From: Prinia subflava
Taxonomy: Eukaryota > Chordata > Aves > Passeriformes > Cisticolidae
Direction of reading: 5' to 3'
DNA length: 64,000 nt
Assembly: GCF_021018805.1 (NCBI RefSeq)
Contig: NC_086259.1
Span: forward strand, 15,519,501 to 15,583,500
In this document: positions 1 to 11,820 of the stretch, in pieces
Layout of the letters: every line of letters starts with the position of its first letter
How positions within the stretch are numbered: the stretch's first letter is position 1
Made by a program: the position numbers and the translations under genes
Notes under the pieces: model-generated
Database searches by the model: none
What the model was told of the DNA's origin: nothing
What the model saw: only the letters and a program-made list of their open reading frames with translations

Positions 1-3000
1 TTTCTGCAGATGTCTGAAGGGACAGTTACCAGGGAGAGTGATGGCCTGGTTAGGTGCAGGAGGGGAGCAGAGTTTTACTGTTGCATGGGGTCATGTGAGA
101 AACAGAGCAAAGCAAACGTGAAAAATACAATTTGTATTTACATCATAACAGTTAGTGTACACAAAGCTTGAGAATCCCAAAAGTCTGCACCAAGAGTTTC
201 TAAATCTTAGGAAAACAAAAACCAGTTTTAGCCCCTGGGAGGATTTTTTTTCATATCCTACTTGATAGGGAACACTAAATGGAACATCACACATCGTGGT
301 GTAAGTAACCTGCATGATTTACCTCCTGCTGGAATCTATTTGGTTTCTGTGACCTGTGATCTCTTACTTTAAATACTTCCAAGGACTGCTTGCTGGGATG
401 GATGGAGTTCTTCTGAGGCAATCTGTTGATTTGACTCAACATTCTCTTACTTATATTTTATCTTACAGTATTTTGTGTATTTTATTTATTTTTCTTGTTG
501 CTTAGAAAGATACTTCTGTGCAGATTAATCCATGCATTCTCCTCTTGGGCATTTGCCTTGTCCTGCCTGAAAAGTAGTTCAGAATTTATTAAACAAGCCA
601 GAAAATTGCATGCTATCTCAAGAATGTGACTATTTGCTGTTCTCCCTGAGAGATGCCATATGCTTGGTTCTGTTGTCTCAGTAGAGGAAAGGTCTGCAGT
701 TAATGATGGCATTAATGTTATCACCTAATTTTATTGGGTGATTCTCTTATCAGAAGGTATGAATGCATGTTGTGTTTGGTCAGTGCAAAATACTCTTGGT
801 GGGGGGAGGAAAATTCATAGACCTCTATGAAGATAATGTATTATTTCTAATGTGGAAGTCAGTGTTTTGGGGTTGCTGATGGAACACAAAACATTCCATC
901 GTTTTCCAGGGTTTCACAACAGCAGGGTGAGTTCTGCATCTGCTTAATTTTCACAGTTACAGTGCCTGAGACAAACCCAACACACAAGTCATGAGACAGT
1001 GTAGTTGAATGTAATATCAAAACGACTATTTTCAAAATAGTTCTGGTCATTGAACAGAAAAACACTTAAAATGTATTTGCCTGTCACTAATCACAAGGCA
1101 GATGCTGAAGCACATATTTTATAGAAGAGCTTAATGTTGTCAAAACATTGAAATCTGGCCTTTTCTCACGCAAATCCTGGAAATATGTACACAGTTACAC
1201 ACAATATTTTGCATAGGGGAATACATTTAATACATATACAAATACATGATTAAGGTATGTGCTGTACCTGGAAGTATCAAAAGAGTCTTGTTGCCTAAAT
1301 TAAATGTTTTTTCTTGCTTGTTTTCTTTAGCTGTGCAGTGTTTCTGTGCCTTGTTGCTTGAGCCAGGGTTTATGTCAGGCATCTTTTCAGCAGCATTTGG
1401 GGGCAGATCTGTGGCAGGGATAAGAAAGTGGAAAATGAGATCTTACAAAGAAAGTCATTAACATTGCCATTTTCAAAATAACAGCAGAAAAGTGGGAGTA
1501 AAACTGGGATGTTTAGAAAGATTTTTCCACCTTGAAGGTTTTTCTGGGTTCGGTTTGTGTTTTATATGCAGGGTAAAAATGTTTATCTAGTTAAAAATAA
1601 AAAAGAAAAAAATTGTTGATTACAAACTGGCCTTTTCTCTGCTGCATGGAATGTGTTAATATTTGCAACAGTTGTAAGAGTGTTTTAGTAAAACCATTAT
1701 GAACTACTGTGAGGAATAGAATCCCCCCATTATGTCACTGATAAAAGGGAAACAATTGAATATGACCCAAGGGTGGATTATTGTCACCAAGCAGTGTTAG
1801 AGAATGTGCATTACAGTTAGAGTAATTGCACAGCAAACTGATTTCTGTCCTTTTAAATTAAAATTGGACTATGAAACTACATTAGCTAATTTTGCTTACC
1901 AAGACATTTAGGGACTGTTGTCAAAGTAGAGCAGACTTGAAATAATGTGAAGAATTGGAGGGGAAAAAAAGTTTTTCTTGCATAAATTATTTTCTATGAG
2001 CAACTAAAAGTTCTGGACTGAAGAGTTCTGGCAAACTAGAACAAACTTTGCACAGAAGGCAAATAAGCATTCCTTGTCCCATGATCCAAACACAGTTATA
2101 TAAAACTGCAGAAGTCAAATTGGTTACAATTTTTATCAACATTTAATGAATGCAAAGAAGAAAAGAAATTATATAAAATATAAAAAATGGTTTCTTTAGT
2201 TTTCTTACTTATATTTGGGGCAATTTTGTCTCTCTCTGGATATGGGAAAACTCAGGGGACAACAGATTCAAAGTCTTCTGCAGTGCTTATGCAGAAAGTC
2301 TGCTGTTAAGATAGCAGCAAGCCAAGACTCATTAATTAATCTTATTCCTGTATTTTTTCTCGTGAGTTTATAATCTCTATCTCCTCCTAGAGAGTTACAT
2401 TTCCTCCAAAACATTTGTATACTTTAAAAGCCAGTAACATCTTAAAATACCAACTACCACAAAGCTGAAAAGCTACCAGAATATTTTGGCTCCTTTTTCC
2501 AAGTTGGGAAACACATAAGACACAAACAAAATAGATACAGAACTTGGCTGAAGTTTACTTGAATTTTGCCAATGAAAGCTTGCAAAATACAGCCAACTTG
2601 GCTATTAGAAAGATCCCTTGAGCCAGCACTAATTATGTCAACAAGTAGTTTGTGCTCAGCCCTCACAGAGTCCTGCACTTTTATAGGCTGGGAGGATGAA
2701 TGTCATATATATGTAGGGAGCTGAGCAGCTGCTTCGTTTACCATTACTCCATTTAAGGGTGTGCTAACCTTGCAACAACCTAGTGACATCATCATTTTTC
2801 ACCTTATTCCTTTCTCATGGGGTATGTCTTCACAATAAGCCCGAGGTGAAAAGGTTTCCTCGGCAGGCAGACAGGCTGCATGACAAATGTGCTGAGGAGT
2901 CAGAGAAAATTCTAACCTGCCCTACCTAGCTATAGTCACTTTTTGCACCTAGGAGCAAAGTGATAAATGTTTTTCTTCAAAAGCAGGGAGGGGTGTAAGG

Positions 3001-3433
3001 GAGAAGACATGGGAAAAGAAAAAGTGGGATATGCTGCATATGATATTGTGCTGAGTGGATCTGCGTGCCTGGTTTCGTTTTCCCCTCAGGTAAGCAAGCA
3101 GAGTGCCTGACCCCTGACATCTTGATGATGGGGTTCAGACAAGGGGATGCTCTTTGTCTGAAAAACCTGAGCAGTATTTCTGCACTGAACAGTGTTACAC
3201 TCACCTTGATGAGCTGGGATTTGGGCTGCATTTTTACTCCATGTGTATCGTGGCCTAATCATTTAGAAAACATTCTCACACAGAACTAAAAAGTCACTGT
3301 AATTTTTATGAGTATTTGTTCTCACTCCAGCATAATGCCTGATTTTCCATAGGTGATTTCAAATCTCTTAATGTACATTGCTCTCTGTTCTGCTGTGTCC
3401 TAGGCTAAAGCCAGGTGTAAGTAAAGCTCATCA
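1..3433. other. AT-rich non-coding stretch, no gene seen
   Basis: All open frames here are below 85 codons and none resembles a known protein. The sequence is ordinary AT-rich DNA with short A and T runs, for example around 1,590-1,615. I see no promoter, RNA gene or repeat family that I can name. The first bases contain a ttctgcag word that could pass as a splice acceptor, but no reading frame supports an exon. Confidence 0.65.
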
Positions 3434-3480
3434 CCCTTTCCAGTTGCTCATCTGCAAAATGCTTGGCTCAACAACAGTGA
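3434..3480 (-). repeat. Doubtful MIR-like SINE scrap
   Basis: The plus strand reads cagttgctcatctgcaaaat. This resembles the reverse complement of the conserved MIR/CORE-SINE core, normally a cagtttcctcatctgtaaaatgg-type word. Only about 45 bases are recognisable and the flanks do not clearly continue the match, so chance similarity is quite possible. Confidence 0.28.
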
Positions 3481-3586
3481 TTCTGAATTATGATGTCAAA
3501 TAAACTCTGAGGGCAGTGTAGACATATCTGTATCATTTCTGTACCTGCCTTTAGTTACGAAATAAGTAAAGATGTGATCCAGGAGT

Positions 3587-4140
3587 TTATAAAGCATTTT
3601 TCCATTGTGAACTCAGGGCTGGCAGGCCGGTGGCAAAGCAGTGAAGGATGAAATCTTCATCTTGCGCTGTTGTGCTGGGGCAGAGTCCGGCCAGAGCTCC
3701 TCTGAGCTGAGCCAGGCTTGCTGGTGGGAGGTGTTTGTGCCTGTTCCACGGCTGTGGGGTGATCCCTTTGATGGGGAGGGTGCCTGTCCCCAGAGCAGCA
3801 GTCCCATGGGGACGGGCGCTGTGCTGTCCCCGTGGCTCCAGCGGTGCTGGCTGCTGTGCCCACCCCACAGCCAGCCCAGAAACTGAGTCCTGTGTGCTCC
3901 CTGCATCACGAGAGAGAGCTGACAGAGCAGGCAGGGGAATCCAGACCTGCAGAGAAGAGGATGAACGGGTCAGGTTTAGGGTATCAGGATGAATCTCCAG
4001 GAGATGTGTCAGGACCAGGGAGCGGGAGACGCGGAGCTGCACTGGCAGGTCCTGGCACACAGCTCTGCACTCCCCTGCCTCTCTCCTTTGTAAAGCTTTG
4101 TGCACATTGTAATGTGCATAAAGTGTGTGTATTTGTACCT
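3587..4140. other. GC-rich block without recognisable gene
   Basis: GC content rises sharply over about 500 bases and CpG appears repeatedly (gtccggcc, gacgggcgc, agacgcgg). Several overlapping frames stay open here, the longest 185 codons on the minus strand (3,587-4,144) and 107 codons on the plus strand. That several frames are open together points to scarce stops in GC-rich DNA, not coding. The proteins are rich in Pro, Ser, Gly and Ala and match no family I know. A decayed CpG island, an old repeat or a site of GC-biased gene conversion are possible origins. Confidence 0.5.
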
Positions 4141-5067
4141 GCACAACGTGTCTGAACAGCCTGCACTCTAAAACCTACCAAAGAGCCAGATGGGGACAGG
4201 CCTTCCCCACTGCATCGTTTGTTATGCACCATACAGAAAAGACTTTTCAGATATTTTAATTGTCACGTTAAGATTTTCAGATGTAAAAACATCTTGATTG
4301 AGCAAAAAGGCTTTTAGCTAATTTAAGTTCGAATAAAAGTGAGCGTTTCAAAGCTGTGTGGTGGGAATAGCTCATAAATGAAGCATTTTTCCCCTTAGGG
4401 ATATAATCAGAATGCAGAAAAATCCCAGTAGGAAAGACATTCATAAATTAGAAAAAAAATTGCTAAACAGAAGCATCATATTGCCAGATATTAAGCTGGA
4501 AGTATGCTAAAAGAACCCTGGCCTTGTTTGTAAAGTTGTGAATAAATCTGTTAAAAATAATTGAATTTATATTTAACTTGAAAAACAGGGTAAGATCTTT
4601 TATTCTGCACTTATAAGTTTGAATACACCTTCAGCTGCTCTTAGTTATCTCAAATTAAATCTTAAATTGAGCTTGTGGTTCTGTGAATTAATACTCTGGC
4701 CTTTCAGCTCTTTTGCTGAGGTCATTCAAATCTAATGGTAGAAATGGTCACAGGGTCAAGTCTGGGTATGTAGAGTATAGAAATGGTTTAATGATGCCAG
4801 CAGATGTTTGCATTCTGCATGTTGGAGTTGTAATGCACTGGTGGGCTCTGTGAAGGCACTCGATTATCACGTTATTATATCTTCATTCTATCTGAATGGT
4901 GAGGTAGGGAATAAGAATGCATTAAAATAAGGTGACAGTTCTGCCTTCAACCAACAAAAATAAGCAAAATCAGAGTTAATTTTCTCCCTACGCCCTTCTT
5001 AACTGTCCCTATTGTGCTTAGTCATTGTCAGGGCCCTGGGAGGTTAAACTTAAATAAATAGGCTGCA
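4141..5067. other. AT-rich non-coding stretch, nothing seen
   Basis: This is low-GC sequence with no open frame of note. Just upstream, at 4,101-4,118, is a short inverted repeat (tgcacatt, two-base loop, aatgtgca). Nothing else stands out. Confidence 0.6.
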
Positions 5068-5145
5068 GTTGCCTAGGAAAATTGAGACACATAAGGATGA
5101 CTGAAGTGCTTTGGGCTTACCCATTATAAGTCAGAACTTAAATAC
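5068..5145 (+). repeat. MIR/CORE-SINE-like ancient SINE remnant
   Basis: The plus strand reads gcctaggaaaattgagacac, then ataaggatgactgaagtgct, then a ttgggcttaccc word and aagtcag. This follows the order of the conserved MIR core: a gatggggaaactgaggcaca word, then ggttaagtgacttgcccaag, then an agtcagtggcagag word. Divergence is high, as expected for an element older than the bird lineage. The assignment is by eye. The tRNA-derived head and the tail are not recognisable. Confidence 0.45.
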
Positions 5146-8100
5146 TATATGTATAGACTTTATCTCTGGTTCTCTATTAATGTAATAATTCTATAAGGGG
5201 TTGAAAATATCCATGAATATGAAAATGTTAATAACCAAGAAGCCAATAAAGAATTATGAGGTGTCAAGCAGGTTCTGTCATATGGACTCAATGCTGTTCA
5301 TATAAATAAGTGCATATTTTGTTTAAATGTATTAGGAGAACAAGACATGCATTACACAGTAGCCAGTTTTAATAACTTTTGATTATAAAGATATTAAAAA
5401 TCAAGTAAATGTACAGAATTGCAAACTGTACTGTTTGCATCTTCTAAATACAGACTTGCATTCTTAATGCTCCTTTATTCTTTTTTGTTTAAATTTGACC
5501 TCTATTCCACCTCCTTCTAAAACACATTGTTCCAAAAGCACTGGTGTTTTTTTCACTCAGAAACACAACCTAGCCAACATCGCTAAACAGAAAGGATCCC
5601 AGGACAGTTCCATTCCAGGAGTTCATGTTAATGACATTTTGCAAAGCTATATTCCTAGGCTAAAAGTCACATATGAAATTTCATCCTTTCACTTGTAAAA
5701 AAAAATTTAAATAATTTTATAGTAGTTTTAAAGGTGAGTAAATGAGACATGACCAAATGCTGACCAGCCTTTTGTTTGGCCATTGTGTGTTAACACCAGC
5801 ATGGGATATTTACTGCTGTTGTGAGCTTTATTTGTCATCTCTCCTAGTTCCTCCCTGCCACCTTTCTCCTTGGTGTGCACAGATAATTACAGCCAGCCGT
5901 GGTGATTGTCATTAAGGCTGTGGCAATAACAACTCTTCACAAATACCCCGTGATTCAAACCTACTCCATCATAAGTTTATCCAGTAATAATGCATTTTGT
6001 GGCCTCAGAGGGGGGTGAATGTATGGCAGTGCATGTCTGCAAATGGCAATAACTCCTTAAGTCAACAAGGACTCAGTGTCCTGTCAGGTGAGGCACACCT
6101 TCCATGGGACACGTTTTTCAAAGGCTGCTTCCCAGCTGTCTGTCCTTTCTCCAGAGGTCTGTGCACAGCAGTGTTACCCAGGCTTGCTGCAGAGGGCAGA
6201 GCCTCTGTGCTGCCTCTTTGGAGCTAACAGAGCGTAGGAGAGGGGAATGATCAGCTGCCCTCCGGGTCTTCCATCACTATCATCACAAACAAATAAATAA
6301 CCTAAACTCCGACTCCTGAGCCAAAAGCTACCTTCAGGTTCACCTCTGCAGTCTCGTTTCAAGCAATGTATGAACCAGCAGAGTCACCCCGTGGTGGCTT
6401 TTAATTCCCCTGTGCATTTTCTGTGCTGCCACGAGTGCTTGTGCAGTGTCCGTGGGGTGGGAGGGGAAGAGGGAGCTCAAAGGCAAAACCTGCACCAGAG
6501 CTGGAGCAGCACAAGCAGGGGAGGATCACTGGGGGGAAGCTGCACTCCAGCCTGCTGGGCTGTGAAGTTCTGCATTAGTGTGCAGGGCTGTGCTGGGTGT
6601 GATAAATTTGATTCCCTTGCACTGTATGATCACTGTTGCTGAAGTGGCCTCGTGAACCAGGCGACAGCGGTTCACAACTGATCTGAGTCCATCTGCAGCA
6701 CGTTTTCCTCTGATGGGAAGTCTTGTTCCCATTTGTCAGCCTGGAGATGTATTTTGACAATTAAGAGATATTGTGCAGGTGGTTGAAATAATTTTGATGT
6801 GTTGATTTTTTTTTTGTTTGTTTGTTTCCAATGCATGCTGATTAATCCTAGGTTGTATATCACACCAAATTGGAAAACACTGCCTACCTGTGTGATGAAT
6901 GTGCTTGGAAGGGTTTGAAGTTTCGCCTGCTGTAACATCAGTGCCCTTGAAGGCTGTGGGCTGACTGATCCAGGATTGAGAACACAACCCTCTCTCCCTC
7001 TCAGATGCCCCCTTCCTCCTGCCCTGCTCCCTCCTGTGAGGTTGAACCCCATGATGCACCAAAGGCTAAGTCTGTGTTAACCCAAAAGATCAACAGGAAT
7101 TAGATTATTTTTTATTGCTGACTTTTCTGTTGGTGGACTCTGGGGGTTGGCTTGTTGTGCTGCTGGGAAAAGGCAGGAAGGTAATGATGAGCAACAGGAG
7201 GATGCCCATGGTTCAGGAGGAGTGGAGGGTGGTAACCCTAATCTTCACAGAGATAAATCTGTACCTGCAGCCTCAGCAGGAACATCTTCAGAACCTGCAG
7301 ACATGACTCAAATGAAGCACAAGCATGCCTAAAGGTTCAGAGTAAAATCACACAGAAATTACCATTGCATCTATTTTATCTGTGGACTTGCTTGTCGAGT
7401 TTTTTTGTGTCTTTGTGCAGGGAAATGTGTTGGTGCCCGCAGATTTATTGGCATTGTCATAATTTATTGTTATCATAAAATTCTAAACGAGAGTTTCCCT
7501 TTCTGCCCCCCCCAGACTGAGTGCAGAGGAATCCCAAGCAGTGATCCTGGTCATTATAAGCAAGAAGGGCTGACTGGAACAAAGGCATCATGTTGTACAG
7601 GCTAGTTTTTATCCTCAGTCAGCTGGATTGCAAATAAAGAGATAAATATGCATTGCCAAAAAAAAATGGATTATTCTTTTCTTTTTCTTTAAATACTGTG
7701 GGGTCTCTCCCTTGTTCTACAAGACCTACAAGGTCGCCAAATTAAACCTTTGTACATTCCAAAAATTGAATTTTAGTACATCCATTTTCCTAACACAATT
7801 TCTGCAGCACCTATCGGTGCTGACAGTTTTGGTCACATATCTCTATTGTGCTGTTCAGTTTTATTTGACAGTGCAGGATGGCATCAGCATGTATTGGAGG
7901 TAACATCTGAGCTGTGGCTGCTCTCTTGGGACTGCTGTACTACTTTACCTCCTTGCCATCATAAATGGATGTTTCTGTCATTCCCTAAGATTTCCTCCTG
8001 GGTTAGGCATCTTTCTTTAATTATTAATCAAAAGCAATGTAACAATCATTGCAAACAAATGTATCACTGTACTGAAGCAAGTATGTTAGATGGGATGTTA

Positions 8101-8264
8101 GTACTATTAGTGGAACAGGGTTTGGATGTAAAGGTTGTGATCTTGTCTTTTGCACATCTGCTTGATACATAAATTATTGTGCTCATCTGAGTATTGTATT
8201 TCCCTGCTGCAAAAAGTGAAAAATGCAGTAGGCTGGCTTTTTTCTGCAGCCTGCAAACTGAACA
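5146..8264. other. AT-rich non-coding stretch with minor simple repeats
   Basis: No gene is supported. The longest frame, 126 codons on the minus strand at 6,672-7,052, overlaps a 108-codon frame in another register and has no domain. Small simple tracts are present: a T run leading into three tttg units at 6,806-6,827, and eight C at 7,506-7,513. A moderately GC-rich patch lies around 6,400-6,600. Confidence 0.6.
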
Positions 8265-8360
8265 AAGGCCAAGTGACTTATGCAAAGCCATTCCTGAAAT
8301 CTGTGACATAGCTGGGACAAAAATGTCCCGAGTTTGAAAGCAACCATATGCTTAGCACAG
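8265..8360 (+). repeat. MIR/CORE-SINE-like ancient SINE remnant
   Basis: In order the sequence shows ccaagtgacttatgcaaag, then gaaatctgtgacatagctgg, then a gagtttgaaagc word, then a tgcttagcac word. These track the conserved MIR-type core: ccaagtgacttgcccaagg, a caggaaatctgtggcagagctgg block, a gaacccagg block, and the ccagtgctctaacc end. Agreement over about 90 bases in the correct order makes this the best of the MIR-like remnants in the window. It is heavily decayed and has no coding content. Confidence 0.58.
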
Positions 8361-11300
8361 GGATAAAAGAGAGCATGGCTGCAGAGAGGCAAAATCCCAT
8401 TGCTTTTGTTCGAGTTGAGGCTGGTTCCTGAACTTCTATTGTCTGTGGAGCTGAGACCAGTGGATGAACTTTGTGTGTCCAGAGTTTTCACAAGGGTTTC
8501 ACTTGCAACAGTCAGGCTTTCAGAAGGAAATCCACATTTGGTGTTTCTTGTTTTTCTAGGCACAAATCAGCGTGTCACTGCTTGGTCCCCAGTTTGCGTT
8601 CACTCTCACAGGTCTCACTTCAGACATGGGGTCCTTGGCAGTACCTGGGAGTCTCTGCTGTGAGTTAAATGCCAGAGGCTCACAACTTCCCACTGCCTGC
8701 CTGCCCTCCCTGCACGCCCAGCTTGCCAGTGCAGCCACAGGAGATGGGCTTTCATCACTCAAAACTGCTAGTCACTGTCTCAGAAACGGAATATCAATAT
8801 AAAAGATTTGCACAGAAACAAAGCAAAGGGCTCATTCTGTTTCCATTCACAGCACCAGCTTAATCCTGCTGCTGAATACGCAGATGTACAAAGCTGGGGC
8901 TCTACCTAATAAAATATGTGTGATCAAATCTGAACTGCTTGTCTCCTTGAGACATTCATTTAATACATAAATTTAATATACCTTTTTTTGATAAAACTCT
9001 TATTAGGTTGAAGACATTGCCATCTTAAATATCAGACTAAGGATATTTATTGACTCCTGCAAATCAGTAGTTCTACTGAAGGTATTAAGCTCCAAAATAA
9101 ATTATCCATATTTCATTGTGTGCAGTATGTAAGGGTACAATACATTGCATTGTAGTGTTTAATTTTTTTATTCTTGAATTTCTAACAGGTATCAGTCTTA
9201 ATTCTAGTGAAGTCAGGCCATCTATTTTAATATTAGCATAACTGTAAAAACTGCCAAAAGGAATTGCCAGCTTATGAACATTCATTTCCATTTGTGTTCA
9301 CTCAGATTTTCAGATTTTTGGTTGCATAAAACAAGAAAGATGTGAACAACCACAATTAGGTCCATGCAAAGGTTCAGTCAGCGTCCAAATTACAGGTGCT
9401 CTTAATAGGCCCTTCAAGTCTGAGATTCCCAAGACACTTTCCTATCTGATGTCATCAAAATCTATGCAGAAAATTACTGCATTTTCAGTAGCCTTGTGAG
9501 ATTTTTTTAATGGGATGTATGGAAAGATGGATGCCATACAGATCAGAGATTGCTCTTACAAAAGTTATTAATCTCTGAGAATAATTTCTCCACAACATTT
9601 AAATACCTGGGGTGTAGTGGGAGAAGTGACTTAGTTGTGAAGGAAGAATTGTTCAGGAAGCCACTGATAGGAAGAGAATTGGGGCAGATGAAAATATTCC
9701 TAACAAATTCTGGGATTTGCCTGTGCTGTGGGGAGATTCCCTGCTCAGGAGTGAATTTAAACCTCAGCTTGCATGCTAAGAACCCAGTGAATTGCAGAAT
9801 GTGTCCCTTTACTCTGAAAAAGAGAAAAGGAACACGAGCAGTCTTGGACTCTATGTAAATTGTTTCATTGTACCTGCTAAATATAACATAAAAAACTTGA
9901 GACTTGTAAAATGTCACCTGCTCTTATCGAGCTTTGAAGAGATTACCTCTTAACAGAAGTTTCATTTTCATTTTCTCCAACATTTACTGAAGTGAACGAG
10001 GGCCGTGACTCCTTTCTTTCCTAATCCTAGCCAGCAACTTGCTTTTTTCTGTTTTATGTCATTCCATATGACATTGCATCAAGGCAATTCAGTGCTGCAT
10101 GCAGTTGAACCAAAAGCAATTTAAGTCAAAAAATGGACAAATATGGATGTCATTTATAAAGCTTGTTCAAAGGACTCTGGCACAGCTCAAAGCTGAGCAC
10201 TTTGGAGGTGCAGCAAGGTTTTTCCTCCACTTATTTCTGAAGCCAAATTGTGGGAGTTTAATAGAGGTCTGCTGAGTGAGTAGCAGACAATACTTTGTAC
10301 TTAGAACAATCCTTTCATAATCTGAAAGTGTTTTTGTTTTTATTATTTATAGAAACTTTTTTGAAGAAAAGTATAGGACCCAATATCAAAACAAGTGTAG
10401 TGGTGTCAGTGGAACAGCTTTGCAGACTAAACCCCAAACATCTTGTTGTACAGTTTGTTAAAATCTAAAATCTCTTCCAGCATAGAATTGGAGTATGAGG
10501 GGAAATAAAAGAAGGGATTTTTGATGGCTTCCCTGTTTTCACACCCATTTTAATTATATCCTGAATGCTGTGCAGTTTGTAAATAAATTTATTACAATTA
10601 ATTATCATAAGTATCCTGTATTTCCAAAAAATACATTTGTCAAATATATTGCTGCTGGTAAAAATGAGTGTAAGGATTCTTGTCAGTAGGTTTGGCTGAT
10701 TAATTAAGAAACTTATTTTAATAGCAGAAGAACATCATCATAGCTTCTTGAACCAATTAAAGTAATGAATTACTTGCATTCCCTTACATTTTATCTTCAT
10801 TCCCTATCTTTTGCTACACTCTTTTCCAAATAGTAAATATATTCAGTAATTATATCTGATAACATGTAAGTACTTTATATTAGATAGTGAGATATATAAT
10901 GCAGATAAAAATAGCCTAGATTACATCTAGTGTATATTACATTTATTTTATAAATGTATTATGTGATGCCTCATTGCTGCATGTTTCAAAAGAGTTCTGA
11001 AAGTTTGATAAACTGATAGGCACTTCATACAGAGGATTTTATTTCATACAAGTCCTTAGCTCTTGCAGTTACTTGTGGAACAAAACATGGTTTAGGAGTG
11101 CATGGTTTAAGAGCTAAACACTCAGGGAAAGATGGGAGCATCTGCAGTTCAAACTGCCTCTGGTATTTAAGGCATAGCCACTGTTTAATATTTTAATAAC
11201 AGAACCCAGTAACATTTGTGGAGTGTTCGATTCTTAAAAACCCCTAAAATCAGCCTGCTGCTGTAGTATTTAAGACTTTAGCCCACACAGAAACAGACTG

Positions 11301-11420
11301 TAAATACTAAAGGAAATGCTCCTGCAGAATTGTCGCTATTTTTGGATGCTCTTGGGATTAAAGCAAAGATATCTAAAAAATGTTGCTGCCCTTAAGTAGA
11401 AGCTTCACCTTCATTTTGCC
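8361..11420. other. AT-rich non-coding stretch
   Basis: Open frames are at most about 124 codons (9,543-9,917 minus, with a 102-codon frame on the other strand over the same bases) and are unrecognisable. The part from about 10,560 to 10,990 is especially AT-rich and has two small inverted repeats next to each other (10,916-10,930 and 10,938-10,958). No gene or named repeat is seen. Confidence 0.6.
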
Positions 11421-11820
11421 AGGGTGGCTGTACCAAGAGGTGTGGGATGCCTCAGGGAATGTGGAGTGACCCTGAGGGAGGGAGGGATTCCTGTGCTCTC
11501 CCCCTGCAGCCTCTGGGGACGGGGCTGATTTGGGTGGCAGAAGGATGGGACAGGGGTGCTCCCATCCTGCTGGCACTGCAGGGCTGACCCCAGTGACCCC
11601 CAGTGCCTCGTGACCCCCTCTGTGCCACGGTTCCTGTCCCCTCCAGAGGGCTGCAGGCTGCATTTGGGAGGTAACTTTTGTCTGTGTTTGACCTTCAGGG
11701 TGGAACCTGATTTGGAAAGCTCTCCTGAAGTGGCAGCAGAGGATTCCCTGGCAGATTGGGAGCACGGTCTAAGAGGAACCACCACCCCCAGGGCTGAGTG
11801 CAGCTGACCTCACCCTTGTC
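11421..11820. other. GC-rich block without recognisable gene
   Basis: About 400 bases of GC-rich sequence sit abruptly in AT-rich flanks. Two overlapping minus-strand frames (130 and 124 codons) and an 83-codon plus-strand frame are open together, which suggests low stop density and not a gene. The protein text shows no domain. The origin is unknown: an old repeat, a decayed regulatory island and a GC-conversion hotspot all fit. Confidence 0.5.

Noticed and set aside
1..12. Acceptor-like ttctgcag at the window start
   Set aside because: No reading frame continues from it and such words are common.
3587..4144. 185-codon minus-strand open frame
   Set aside because: Frames in several registers on both strands are open over the same GC-rich bases; composition explains it.
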